Positions 9,614-16,606 are shown, counted from the stretch's first letter. The stretch is 17,650 nucleotides of DNA from CAZISM01 sp964541895 (GCA_964541895.1 CAZISM010000108.1:1-17650); one strand, 5' to 3'. Notes: a model not told the origin generated them from the letters alone. Program-made: numbers and translations.

Positions 9614-9644
9614 ATGGTTGGTAAACCGATTTGAGACGCACTTT

Positions 9645-12600
9645 ATGAAACTCGTTCGATTCGCTATTGAAAGAAAGACCTTCATGGCCATGCTGTTTAT
9701 TGCGGCCGTCATGCTGGGATATATTTCATATCAGAAATTGCCTGTGGAACTGCTGCCGAGCACAGAGCTGCCTTTTCTCATCGTGCAGGCGCAGTCCATG
9801 CAGGACATGGATCCAAAGTATGTTGAAAAGCAGGTGATCATTCCCCTGGAGGGGGCGATCGGATCGCTGGAAGGCATTGACCGCATCGAATCCACGGCCG
9901 AGCGGCGCGGCGGCCGCATTATGGTCTATTTCAATCCCGACGTGCGCATTAAGTATGTCCATCTCAAACTGCAGGAACGCATCAACGAAATAAAGAGTTC
10001 GATAGGCGACGAGTTTGTCATCGGCGTGTTCAAGGTCGATACCCAGCAGCTGTCCAACATGTTCATGCGCCTGCAGGTGCGCGGCAGCGGCGGCGTGGAC
10101 CGGGTGCGACAGGTCGTAGACCGGAAAATTCTCAATGATCTGGAAAACATCGACGGTATGGCTCACGTCGAAGTGTTCGGCGGGCAGCAGGAGACCATAG
10201 AAATCATTCTCGACGAAGAGGCGTGCAAGGCGCATAACATCACCTCCAATCAGATCCGCAGCGCCATCTCCCGCAGCAACCGCAGCAAAACATTCGTCGG
10301 CCAGGTCTATGAACGCCACAGGCACTTTTTCGTCAACGTCACGGCCGAATTCACCGATGTCCATCAGTTGGAGAACGTGGTGCTCAAATCGGCCGGGCCG
10401 CTGCTGCTCAAAGACGTGGCTGAGGTCTATTTCGGCGTTAAAGAGCGGACCTCCATCAGTCGGGTCAACGGCAAAGAAGCGGTGACGCTGCAGCTCATCC
10501 GCGACACGCAGGTGAACCTGATCACGTTGTCGCACGCCACCCGCGACGTGGTGGCGTCGCTCAACAGCCGGCTCAAATCGGACGATGTGGAAATCGCCAT
10601 TCAGAGCGACTCGGCGGAAGAGATCGAAAAAAATATCAATCTGATCAAAGATCTGGCTCTTACCGGCGGTTTGCTGGCCATTTTCATCCTGTGGATATTT
10701 TTGCGCAACCTGCGCATCCTGCTGGTCATTGCCCTGACGATCCCGATCTCTATTCTGATGGCGATGAATCTTTTTTATGCCTATGATATTTCGCTCAATT
10801 CGCTGACGCTGGTGGGCATTGCCCTGGCGGTCGGCATGCTGGTGGATAACAGCGTCGTGGTACTGGAAAATATCTACCGCCTCCTCGCCGCCGGCCGCCA
10901 TCGCGACTCGGCGGTGGTGCAGGGCACGGGCGAGGTCTGGAAATCGGTCTTTGCCTCCACGCTGACCACCATCATCGTATTTCTGCCGTTTATGTTTTCG
11001 GAAAACTTTTTTGTTAAAATTTTAGGGCGGCATATCGGCATCTCGATCGTGTCCACCCTCGTCATGTCCCTGATCGTGGCCATGATGCTGATCCCCATGG
11101 CTATCCATGCCCTGACGAAAACGAAAATCGGCGAGAACCGGCTCAATTTCAGCTACATCTCTTCCAAAAACCGTCTGGTGCAGATTTACACCCTGCTACT
11201 AAAGTCGACCATTCGTTTCCCGGCGCGAACGGTGTTGAGCACGGCGGTCTCTTTTTTCGCCAGTCTGTTGATCTGCCTGGGACTTTCCCTGAACGTACCG
11301 CGCGAGGTGGAGCTGACAGAATTTCCCCTGTATGTCACCATGCCGAGCGGTGCCTCGCTGGCTACCACAGACCTGGTGGTGGCGGATCTGGAAAAAATGC
11401 TCGACGACATTCAGGAAAAAGACCAGGTGGTCTCCGAGATTTTCGAAGAAGAGGCTACGGTCACGGTTCGACTCAAAGAGGATTTCGGCAAGATCCGGCG
11501 CTTCGATCTGGCGCAGGTCAAGGGCGAGATTCAGCGGCGCATCGGCAATTTCAACGCTGCCGAAGTCAGCTTTGACCGGCCGCAATCCAGTCGACGGTTC
11601 GGCGAAGGTGGCGGCGGCGGCATGGGCGCCGGCATGGGTGCGGGCCTGGAGCGGTTGCTGGGCATCGGCTCCAGTGAAGAAAAAGTGGTGATCAAGGGCA
11701 CTGACTTTGACGTGATGGTCACGGTGGCCGAGGACATCCGTTCCTACCTGGAAGACCTGGACAATATTTCCCGCGCCGGCCTCAGTATTTCGGAAAACCG
11801 GCCGGAAATTCACGTGCTGCTGGATAATCATATTCTCAGCGAATACAATATCACCGCGACCACCATCGCCACCGAACTGGGGGCGTTTCAGCGCGAAGTC
11901 TCCACCAGTATAAAGTACAAGCAGGGGGTGGACGAATACGATATCATCCTGCGCAACGAGAACCTGGAAGAAAAAACCATCGACGATCTGCGCGCGCTGC
12001 GCGTGCCGGATGAAAACGGCGGTTTGCACGACCTGCAGGAAATCAGCCGCATCGTTTACAACCAGGGCTTGTCCGGCATCACCCGCTACAACCAGGAAAA
12101 GCAGGTTGAAGTCAGCTATCGTTTTCAGACCGACGTTACCAGCGACAAGGACCTGCTGGAATCGGCGCGGGCCGAAATCGACCAGATCATTGCCGGTATG
12201 CGGCTGCCCAGCGGCCTCGCCATCGAGGTGGTGCACGACAGCCTGGATCTGAGCGAGTTTTATTTTCTCATCAGCGCGGCGTTTGTGCTGATTTTTATGG
12301 TCATGGCCTCCGTGTTCGAATCGCTGTGGATGCCGTTGGTGATGATGTTCACCCTGCCGCTGGCCGCCATCGGATCATTGTGGGCGTTGATCTTTACCGG
12401 CAATTCCATCATGAACGCCAACGCCATGATCGGATTTCTCATCCTCATCGGCGTGGTGGTCAACAACGGCATCATCTTTATCGATTTTACCAACATCCTG
12501 CGCCAGCGCGGATTCCGCCGTTCACGCGCCCTGGTCATGGCCGGTCGGGCGCGCATTCGTCCCATTCTCATCACCTCGCTGACTACCATTCTCGGCATGT

Positions 12601-14357
12601 TGCCGCTGGCCATGGGTAAGGCTGAATACGTGACGCGCATCGGCGCGCCATTCGCCATTACCATGATCGGCGGCATGTCGCTGAGCACCGCCTTTACGCT
12701 CATTTTTATTCCGACCGTCTACTCCGGCCTGGAAAACACCATGAACTGGTTCCGCAACCTGATCTGGCCGTTGCGATGGCTGCAGATCCTCGCGTTCGCT
12801 GCCGGCAGTCTGTTGATCTATTTTAATGTGGACAGCACCATCTGGAAGTTTATCGATCTGTTCGCGATTTTGGCGGTCATACCCGGATTGACCTATTTTA
12901 TTCAGTCCAGCTTGCGCCGCGCTCAGGCCGAATACATCAAAGGTGATGAAGAGATCACCATACGCGTGCAGCATCTGGTCAAGGTCTATGACGAAGACAG
13001 CCGTTTTGTGCGCGAATGGAAAAAAGGACGAGCCATCGCCGAAGCAGCGCGTCCGTCGCAGATCTGGAGCCGCAAGGAGCTGCTGGAGGCCATGGTCTGG
13101 CAGGTGCCGTTGTGGGGCTTTCTCATTTACTTTGTATATTATTATCTTGAAAATTATTTCTGGGCTTTTGTTGTCAGCCACGGCCTGTTCTTTTTTACCA
13201 TTCAACTCTGGTCGGAAATCTGGCGGCGTTACCTGGTGCCAAGTTATGGAGACCGTTTTCAGCGCCTGCAACGACTGACGGAACGGCTCTTTATGTGGCT
13301 GTTGCCGGGACTCACGCTGGCGCTGTTTTATCTGAAATGGAAAAATCCGGCGACCAATATTTTCATCGCCGTGCTCTGGTACACTCTGCTCTTTATCTAT
13401 GCCGTGGCGCAGAAACTGGATCGGGAGCAGATTCAAATCACCCGCGTCGAAGGCCGTTTCTCCGGTCTACGCCGCTCTTTTTACCGCTTTGTGCGCGCTA
13501 TTCCGCTCATCGGCCGGAAGAAGCAGCCTTTCAAGGCGCTGGACAACGTCTCGCTGGAGATCGGCAGCGGCATGTTCGGCCTGCTGGGTCCCAACGGCGC
13601 CGGCAAGACCACGCTGATGCGCATCATCTGCGGCATTCTGGAACAGAGCCGCGGCAGCATCTGGATCAACGGCATCAGCCTGAAGGAGAAACGGGAAGAG
13701 CTGCAGGGCTTGATCGGCTATCTGCCGCAGGAATTCGGCACCTATGAAAACATGACCGCCTATGAATTCCTCAGTTATCAGTCGATTCTGAAAGGCATCT
13801 ATGACCGGGACGAGCGCGAGACGCGCATCGATTACGTGCTCGGCGCCGTGCATCTGGACGCCGACCGCAACCGCAGGATCGGCGCGTTTTCAGGCGGCAT
13901 GAAACAGCGCATCGGCATCGCGCAGACGCTGCTGCATCTGCCGCGCATTCTGGTGGTGGACGAACCCACGGCCGGACTGGATCCGCGCGAACGCATCCGT
14001 TTCCGCAACCTGCTGGTGGAGCTGAGTCGCGAACGCGTCGTTATTTTTTCCACCCACATCATCGAGGACATTTCCAGTTCGTGTAACATGGTGGCGGTGC
14101 TGAACAAAGGCCGTCTGTTCTATCACGGCCAGCCCAACGAGATGGCCAACATCGCCATGGGCAAGGTGTGGCAATTCACGGTCGAGCCGTCGGAATTCGA
14201 CCGCTATCGCGAGCAGTATCAGATCGTTCATCACATCCGTATAGAGGAACGCATCCGCGTACGTTGCCTTGCGGATAGCAAGCCGCATCCGCAGGCGGAC
14301 ATGGTGCGGCCCACGCTGGAAGACGCCTACTTGACGCTGTTACGACGGAAGGATTGA
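9645..14357 (+). CDS. RND permease fused to extra membrane segments and a C-terminal ABC ATPase domain
   Basis: I start at ATG 9645 (1570 residues), because MKLVRFAIERKTFMAM aligns with normal RND N-termini and TGAGA lies eight bases upstream; a TTG at 9618 would add nine residues. Residues 1 to about 1030 form a complete RND permease: PVELLPSTELPF after TM1, GMLVDNSVVVLENIYR in TM4 (Asp401, Asn402), VVVNNGIIFIDF in TM10 (Asn940), and a glycine-rich loop at 653-667. Two more helices lie at about 1046-1061 and 1069-1087. IRVQHLVKVY at 1106-1115 looks like an ABC first strand, then four helices at about 1152-1257. A full nucleotide-binding domain follows: Walker A GPNGAGKTT (1315-1323), Q-loop Gln1362, signature SGGMKQ (1416-1421), Walker B with Asp1439/Glu1440, switch His1471, and a terminal PTLEDAYLTLL. 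The frame has no stop or visible shift. The next gene, an ABC-2 permease, begins three bases later and is the natural partner of this ATPase domain. Confidence 0.95.
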   Translation: MKLVRFAIERKTFMAMLFIAAVMLGYISYQKLPVELLPSTELPFLIVQAQSMQDMDPKYVEKQVIIPLEGAIGSLEGIDRIESTAERRGGRIMVYFNPDVRIKYVHLKLQERINEIKSSIGDEFVIGVFKVDTQQLSNMFMRLQVRGSGGVDRVRQVVDRKILNDLENIDGMAHVEVFGGQQETIEIILDEEACKAHNITSNQIRSAISRSNRSKTFVGQVYERHRHFFVNVTAEFTDVHQLENVVLKSAGPLLLKDVAEVYFGVKERTSISRVNGKEAVTLQLIRDTQVNLITLSHATRDVVASLNSRLKSDDVEIAIQSDSAEEIEKNINLIKDLALTGGLLAIFILWIFLRNLRILLVIALTIPISILMAMNLFYAYDISLNSLTLVGIALAVGMLVDNSVVVLENIYRLLAAGRHRDSAVVQGTGEVWKSVFASTLTTIIVFLPFMFSENFFVKILGRHIGISIVSTLVMSLIVAMMLIPMAIHALTKTKIGENRLNFSYISSKNRLVQIYTLLLKSTIRFPARTVLSTAVSFFASLLICLGLSLNVPREVELTEFPLYVTMPSGASLATTDLVVADLEKMLDDIQEKDQVVSEIFEEEATVTVRLKEDFGKIRRFDLAQVKGEIQRRIGNFNAAEVSFDRPQSSRRFGEGGGGGMGAGMGAGLERLLGIGSSEEKVVIKGTDFDVMVTVAEDIRSYLEDLDNISRAGLSISENRPEIHVLLDNHILSEYNITATTIATELGAFQREVSTSIKYKQGVDEYDIILRNENLEEKTIDDLRALRVPDENGGLHDLQEISRIVYNQGLSGITRYNQEKQVEVSYRFQTDVTSDKDLLESARAEIDQIIAGMRLPSGLAIEVVHDSLDLSEFYFLISAAFVLIFMVMASVFESLWMPLVMMFTLPLAAIGSLWALIFTGNSIMNANAMIGFLILIGVVVNNGIIFIDFTNILRQRGFRRSRALVMAGRARIRPILITSLTTILGMLPLAMGKAEYVTRIGAPFAITMIGGMSLSTAFTLIFIPTVYSGLENTMNWFRNLIWPLRWLQILAFAAGSLLIYFNVDSTIWKFIDLFAILAVIPGLTYFIQSSLRRAQAEYIKGDEEITIRVQHLVKVYDEDSRFVREWKKGRAIAEAARPSQIWSRKELLEAMVWQVPLWGFLIYFVYYYLENYFWAFVVSHGLFFFTIQLWSEIWRRYLVPSYGDRFQRLQRLTERLFMWLLPGLTLALFYLKWKNPATNIFIAVLWYTLLFIYAVAQKLDREQIQITRVEGRFSGLRRSFYRFVRAIPLIGRKKQPFKALDNVSLEIGSGMFGLLGPNGAGKTTLMRIICGILEQSRGSIWINGISLKEKREELQGLIGYLPQEFGTYENMTAYEFLSYQSILKGIYDRDERETRIDYVLGAVHLDADRNRRIGAFSGGMKQRIGIAQTLLHLPRILVVDEPTAGLDPRERIRFRNLLVELSRERVVIFSTHIIEDISSSCNMVAVLNKGRLFYHGQPNEMANIAMGKVWQFTVEPSEFDRYREQYQIVHHIRIEERIRVRCLADSKPHPQADMVRPTLEDAYLTLLRRKD

Positions 14358-14360
14358 TCC

Positions 14361-15080
14361 ATGAAACATGTGATGCAAAACAGCTGGATTCTGGTGCGTT
14401 CACTGGTGGGATACAACCTCAAGATCATTTTCGCCAACAAATTCATCTATTTCGTCGGCGCGGCGGTGATCATCTTTTTGCTGGTCACCATCGGGAATCT
14501 GCTAGATCCCGGCGCCACCATGAACGAAGCGGACATGTACAGCCTCTTGCTGGTGCCCGGCCTGCTCATCGTTTTTTATCCCACGACCTTTGGCATTCAG
14601 AACGATCTCGATACGCGCATGATCGAAATCCTTTTCGGCATTCCCAATTACCGCTACAAGGTCTGGCTGGTTCGATTGGTGATGATATTTTTAGTCGCCG
14701 CCGTGTTTCTGCTGATTCTGGGCCTGGTCAGCCAGGCGGCGCTGACCACGTTTCCGTTGTTCAGCATGGTGTTTCAGCTGCTGTTTCCGCTGTTCTTTCT
14801 CGGCTGTCTGGCGTTCATGTTTTCCACGCTGACGCGCAACGGCTATGGCACTGCGGCGGTCATTATCGTCCTTGGACTGGTTTTCTGGATCGCCGGCGAA
14901 AATCTGTCGGAGAACCGCTGGAATGTGTTTTTAAATCCCTTTCATATCCCGCGGCAGGTCAACGAGCTGGTGTGGTCGCGGAATATTGTCGACAATCGCA
15001 TTTATTTGACCATCGCCGCCATCCTGGCCCTGCTCACCGGCCTCCTTCAGCTCCAGCGCCGGGAAAAGTTTATGAGGTGA
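14361..15080 (+). CDS. ABC-2-type transporter permease, six helices
   Basis: A 239-residue inner-membrane protein preceded by GGAAGGA (14347-14353) and starting three bases after the stop of the RND-ABC fusion, so the two are almost certainly co-translated. Six hydrophobic segments are visible: near FIYFVGAAVIIFLLVTIG, LLLVPGLLIVFYP, LVMIFLVAAVFLLILGLV, FQLLFPLFFLGCLAFMF, AAVIIVLGLVFWIAG and IYLTIAAILALLTGLL. The order, short loops and the conserved-looking segment between helices 2 and 3 (QNDLDTRMIEILFGIP) fit ABC-2 export permeases. No soluble domain is attached, unlike the large permease at the start of the operon. The inferred partner is the ATPase domain at the end of the preceding protein. 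The substrate is unknown. Confidence 0.9.
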   Translation: MKHVMQNSWILVRSLVGYNLKIIFANKFIYFVGAAVIIFLLVTIGNLLDPGATMNEADMYSLLLVPGLLIVFYPTTFGIQNDLDTRMIEILFGIPNYRYKVWLVRLVMIFLVAAVFLLILGLVSQAALTTFPLFSMVFQLLFPLFFLGCLAFMFSTLTRNGYGTAAVIIVLGLVFWIAGENLSENRWNVFLNPFHIPRQVNELVWSRNIVDNRIYLTIAAILALLTGLLQLQRREKFMR

Positions 15081-15121
15081 GGGGGGGATGTTTCACATTT
15101 CTACAATGGATAAGCAGGTTT

Positions 15122-15161
15122 GTCATTCTGAGGCCGGCGTTTTTTGCCGGCCGAAGAATCT
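15122..15161. repeat. Dispersed intergenic hairpin repeat, copy 1 (GTCATTCTGA...GAAGAATCT type)
   Basis: The unit starts GTCATTCTGA and ends GAAGAATCT. Its arms ATTCT (15125-15129) and AGAAT (15155-15159) flank an inner perfect stem GGCCGGC (15132-15138) / GCCGGCC (15146-15152) around a loop of G plus six T. The wording matches a repeat style I know from intergenic regions of many environmental bacterial genomes; family assignment is from memory and not searched. Confidence 0.75.
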
Positions 15162-15221
15162 TGCGCGCACCTATTTCACCGAACAACTGATCCATATCGG
15201 CTCTGCGTCTTGTCACCTCCC

Positions 15222-15287
15222 TGTCATTGCGAACAGAGGCGCTGCCGCCGCCAAAGAGCATGGCCTTGAGTGGAGTGAAGCAATCTC
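15222..15287. repeat. Dispersed intergenic hairpin repeat, copy 2 (GTCATTGCGA...GAAGCAATCT type)
   Basis: The unit starts GTCATTGCGA and ends GTGAAGCAATCTC, with arms ATTGC (15226-15230) and GCAAT (15280-15284). The interior is longer and less symmetric than in copy 1. It is the same architecture as copy 1, with the variable two bases of each arm changed together (CT/AG in copy 1, GC/GC here). Confidence 0.75.
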
Positions 15288-15408
15288 AGGCAACGTGGAA
15301 CGAATCCTTTAAAAAAAGCATGTCCTCCGCAACAGCAGTATCAAACTTTTTGCTGCCACTCCGGCATTTTCTTGAGAACATCACGGACCGTTCAAGTGAG
15401 AGAAAACA

Positions 15409-15700
15409 ATGATCCATCTTTACGTCGACGCCGATGGCTGCCCGGTAAAAAATGAAATTTATAAAGTGGCCNNNNNNNNNNNNNNNNNNNNNNNNNNNNN
15501 NNNNNNNNNNNNNNNNNNNNNNNNNNNNNNNNNNNNNNNNNNNNNNNNNNNNNNNNNNNNNNNNNNNNNNNCAAATGGGCGAGATCAGCGGCGGCCCGGC
15601 TCCGTTTCAACCGCACGATCGTTCGCTGTTCCTGCAGCAGCTGGACAATCTGATTCAGGCCGTTTTGAAACAGGAAAGGCTGCGAAGCGATGAGAAGTAG
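15409..15700 (+). CDS. DUF188 / YaiI-YqxD family protein, interrupted by assembly gap
   Basis: The 21 residues before the gap begin MIHLYVDADGCPVKNEIYK, the characteristic N-terminus of the YaiI/YqxD (UPF0178, DUF188) family, with the conserved VDADxCP acidic motif. The 42 residues after the gap contain ISGGPAPFQPHDRSLF, matching the family's C-terminal GGP...DR-x-F signature, and end at TAG 15698-15700. A GAGAG ribosome site lies six bases before the ATG. Members are about 150 residues, so roughly 90-95 residues are missing, more than 100 N can hold. The two visible parts sit in different frames across the 100 N but join in frame if the true gap is a multiple of three. The family is thought to have a PIN/NYN-like fold; its biochemical role is not settled. 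The gene is probably intact in the organism. Confidence 0.88.
15472..15571. other. Assembly gap (100 N)
   Basis: Exactly 100 N, the usual placeholder for a scaffold gap of unknown length. It falls inside the DUF188 gene. Comparison with the family's length suggests the real missing sequence is nearer 280 bases. Confidence 0.97.
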
Positions 15701-15864
15701 CTTTATTGCCGTTTATCTGTCGATGCTGGCCATAAACGGGATGTCCCACCCGATTGATCCTCTGCGCCGCTCCGGCGAATCAGCCTCATCGTTTTCCAGA
15801 TGGCGGATTCTGTTCGCTATGTTTTCGTATGTGATATCTGCAACGCACCAAAAAGAAAAGTTCC

Positions 15865-15870
15865 GGAGGA
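15865..15870 (+). promoter_or_regulatory. Strong Shine-Dalgarno GGAGGA of the ACT-domain gene
   Basis: GGAGGA lies seven bases before ATG 15878 and fixes the start of the ACT-domain protein. It also argues against the overlapping frame that begins at 15690. Confidence 0.8.
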
Positions 15871-15877
15871 TTTCTAA

Positions 15878-16276
15878 ATGGACGACTTCACAAAACGACC
15901 ATATCGTTTATCGGTGCTGCCTGATCGATACGCGGTCGTGCGCCTGATGCCCGAGAGCCCGGTGCCGGCGTGGGTATGGACCGGACCGTTGCAGGCGGTT
16001 GTTCGCACTGCTGATGAGCTCTCGATTGTATGTGATCAGAGGGTAGTGCCCGATGATGTTCAAAGCGAGCGCGATTGGGTGGCGTTGAAACTTCAGGGGC
16101 CGATACCGTTTACCACTACCGGCGTGCTCGCCGCGCTGGTCAATCCCCTTGCCGATGCCGGCATCCCCGTGTTTGCCATATCCACATTCGATACGGATTA
16201 TGTTTTGATCAAGGCCAAAGATCTTGGACAGGCCAAAGGCGTGTTTCTCAAAACAGAATCCATCTCCCTTGTTTAA
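15878..16276 (+). CDS. ACT-domain protein (COG3603-like)
   Basis: A 132-residue soluble protein built of two ACT-like halves (about 8-65 and 66-132). The second half carries the family hallmark: GPIPFTTTGVLAALVNPLAD followed by AGIPVFAISTFDTDYVLIK. This pattern is what I know from the small two-ACT proteins of COG3603 (Pfam ACT_7), relatives of the CASTOR-type amino-acid sensors. The expected role is binding of a small ligand such as an amino acid, but the ligand is unknown and no enzyme domain is attached. Length is normal and both ends are intact. It follows the DUF188 gene by 177 bases and ends 30 bases before a strong intrinsic terminator, so it is the last gene of its transcript. Confidence 0.9.
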   Translation: MDDFTKRPYRLSVLPDRYAVVRLMPESPVPAWVWTGPLQAVVRTADELSIVCDQRVVPDDVQSERDWVALKLQGPIPFTTTGVLAALVNPLADAGIPVFAISTFDTDYVLIKAKDLGQAKGVFLKTESISLV

Positions 16277-16306
16277 AGAGTTTTCCCTCTGCAGGATTTC
16301 GGAACC

Positions 16307-16338
16307 AAATGTCGGACCTCAAAGGTCCGACATTTTTT
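16307..16338 (+). terminator. Intrinsic terminator after the ACT-domain gene
   Basis: Perfect 13-bp arms AAATGTCGGACCT (16307-16319) and AGGTCCGACATTT (16323-16335) with a CAA loop, and six consecutive T at 16333-16338. The stem is strong and sits 30 bases after the stop codon. The lack of a comparable T-run on the other strand makes it mainly a plus-strand terminator. Confidence 0.92.
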
Positions 16339-16362
16339 GAAAACCCTATCCAAAAAAGAATC

Positions 16363-16388
16363 GTAGGAACCGCTTCCCAGCGGCGATT
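16363..16388. repeat. REP-like palindrome with GTAG head
   Basis: The head GTAG (16363-16366) precedes GAACCGCTTCCCAGCGGCGAT, in which CCGCT and AGCGG form a short stem. This matches the general form of REP sequences (GTAG followed by an imperfect palindrome of GCTT...AGC type) mobilised by REP-associated transposases in other bacteria. The element is also the left arm of a larger imperfect inverted repeat whose right arm lies at 16406-16423. No transposase gene is in the window. Confidence 0.5.
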
Positions 16389-16423
16389 TTGGCGGCAGGA
16401 TCTACCCGCTGAGAGCCGTTCCT
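16365..16423. repeat. Imperfect inverted repeat, 18-19-base arms
   Basis: Left arm AGGAACCGCTTCCCAGCGG (16365-16383) and right arm CCGCTGAGAGCCGTTCCT (16406-16423) are reverse complements apart from a few mismatches and one missing base. The spacer is 22 bases. It could fold into a cruciform or RNA hairpin. There is no T-run after it, so a terminator role is unlikely. Confidence 0.6.
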
Positions 16424-16470
16424 GGAGAAAACGAAACCGATCCCCAGTTTCTCACTGCCCTGCTGAATTG

Positions 16471-16514
16471 CGGAACCAAACATCGGCCACCGCAAAGGGG
16501 CCCGACTTTTTTTG
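16471..16514 (+). terminator. Degraded terminator-like element, second copy
   Basis: It shares the lead-in CGGAACCAAA with the terminator 171 bases upstream, then has TCGG and CCGA outer arms, a mismatched interior, and seven T at 16507-16513. The stem is much poorer than in the first copy, so it may be a weak or decayed terminator. Confidence 0.45.
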
Positions 16515-16606
16515 CACGGCCTCGAGGCACTGCATTTTTAGTTTTGCCATATCAAAATAAAATCGTAAAATTGGTCATTATTCGATCCATGTAACGGGAG
16601 ACCGCC

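Larger units (their letters stand above)
15081..15408. other. Non-coding spacer with dispersed repeats
   Basis: This 328-base stretch separates the export operon from the DUF188 gene. It contains the two hairpin repeats listed separately (15122-15161 and 15222-15287). I see no convincing gene in it: the open frames crossing it read through the repeats. There is no classical terminator with a downstream T-run for the export operon; the first repeat's hairpin, 45 bases after the stop, is the only candidate. The last part, 15300-15390, shows no structure that I recognise. Confidence 0.7.
16277..16606. other. Non-coding spacer with terminator, REP-like palindrome and degraded terminator copy
   Basis: These 330 bases separate the ACT-domain gene from the secreted-protein gene. 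The supported elements are a terminator at 16307-16338, a REP-like palindrome at 16363-16388 inside a larger imperfect inverted repeat, and a decayed terminator-like copy at 16471-16514. The last 90 bases are AT-rich and must hold the promoter of the next gene, but I cannot place it with confidence. Confidence 0.75.

Noticed and set aside
9618..9644. TTG start extending the RND-ABC fusion by nine residues
   Set aside because: The extra residues do not look like an RND N-terminus. The ATG at 9645 aligns with family starts and has TGAGA at good spacing.
15088..15312. 74-codon frame after the last ABC permease
   Set aside because: It is made almost entirely of the two intergenic repeats and has no ribosome site or fold signal.
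15690..15947. 85-codon plus-strand frame between the DUF188 and ACT-domain genes
   Set aside because: It overlaps the DUF188 stop and 70 bases of the ACT gene, has no ribosome site of its own, runs over the ACT gene's strong GGAGGA, and shows no recognisable motif.
16539..16546. TAGTTTTG, matching the Bacteroidota -7 consensus TAnnTTTG, upstream of the secreted-protein gene
   Set aside because: The only TTTG upstream is 24 bases away, longer than the usual spacing. The taxonomic group is uncertain and an eight-base AT-rich match is weak.
16075..16560. 161-codon plus-strand frame overlapping the ACT gene and the spacer
   Set aside because: The first 200 bases are a shifted reading of the ACT gene, and the rest passes through a terminator and palindromes.
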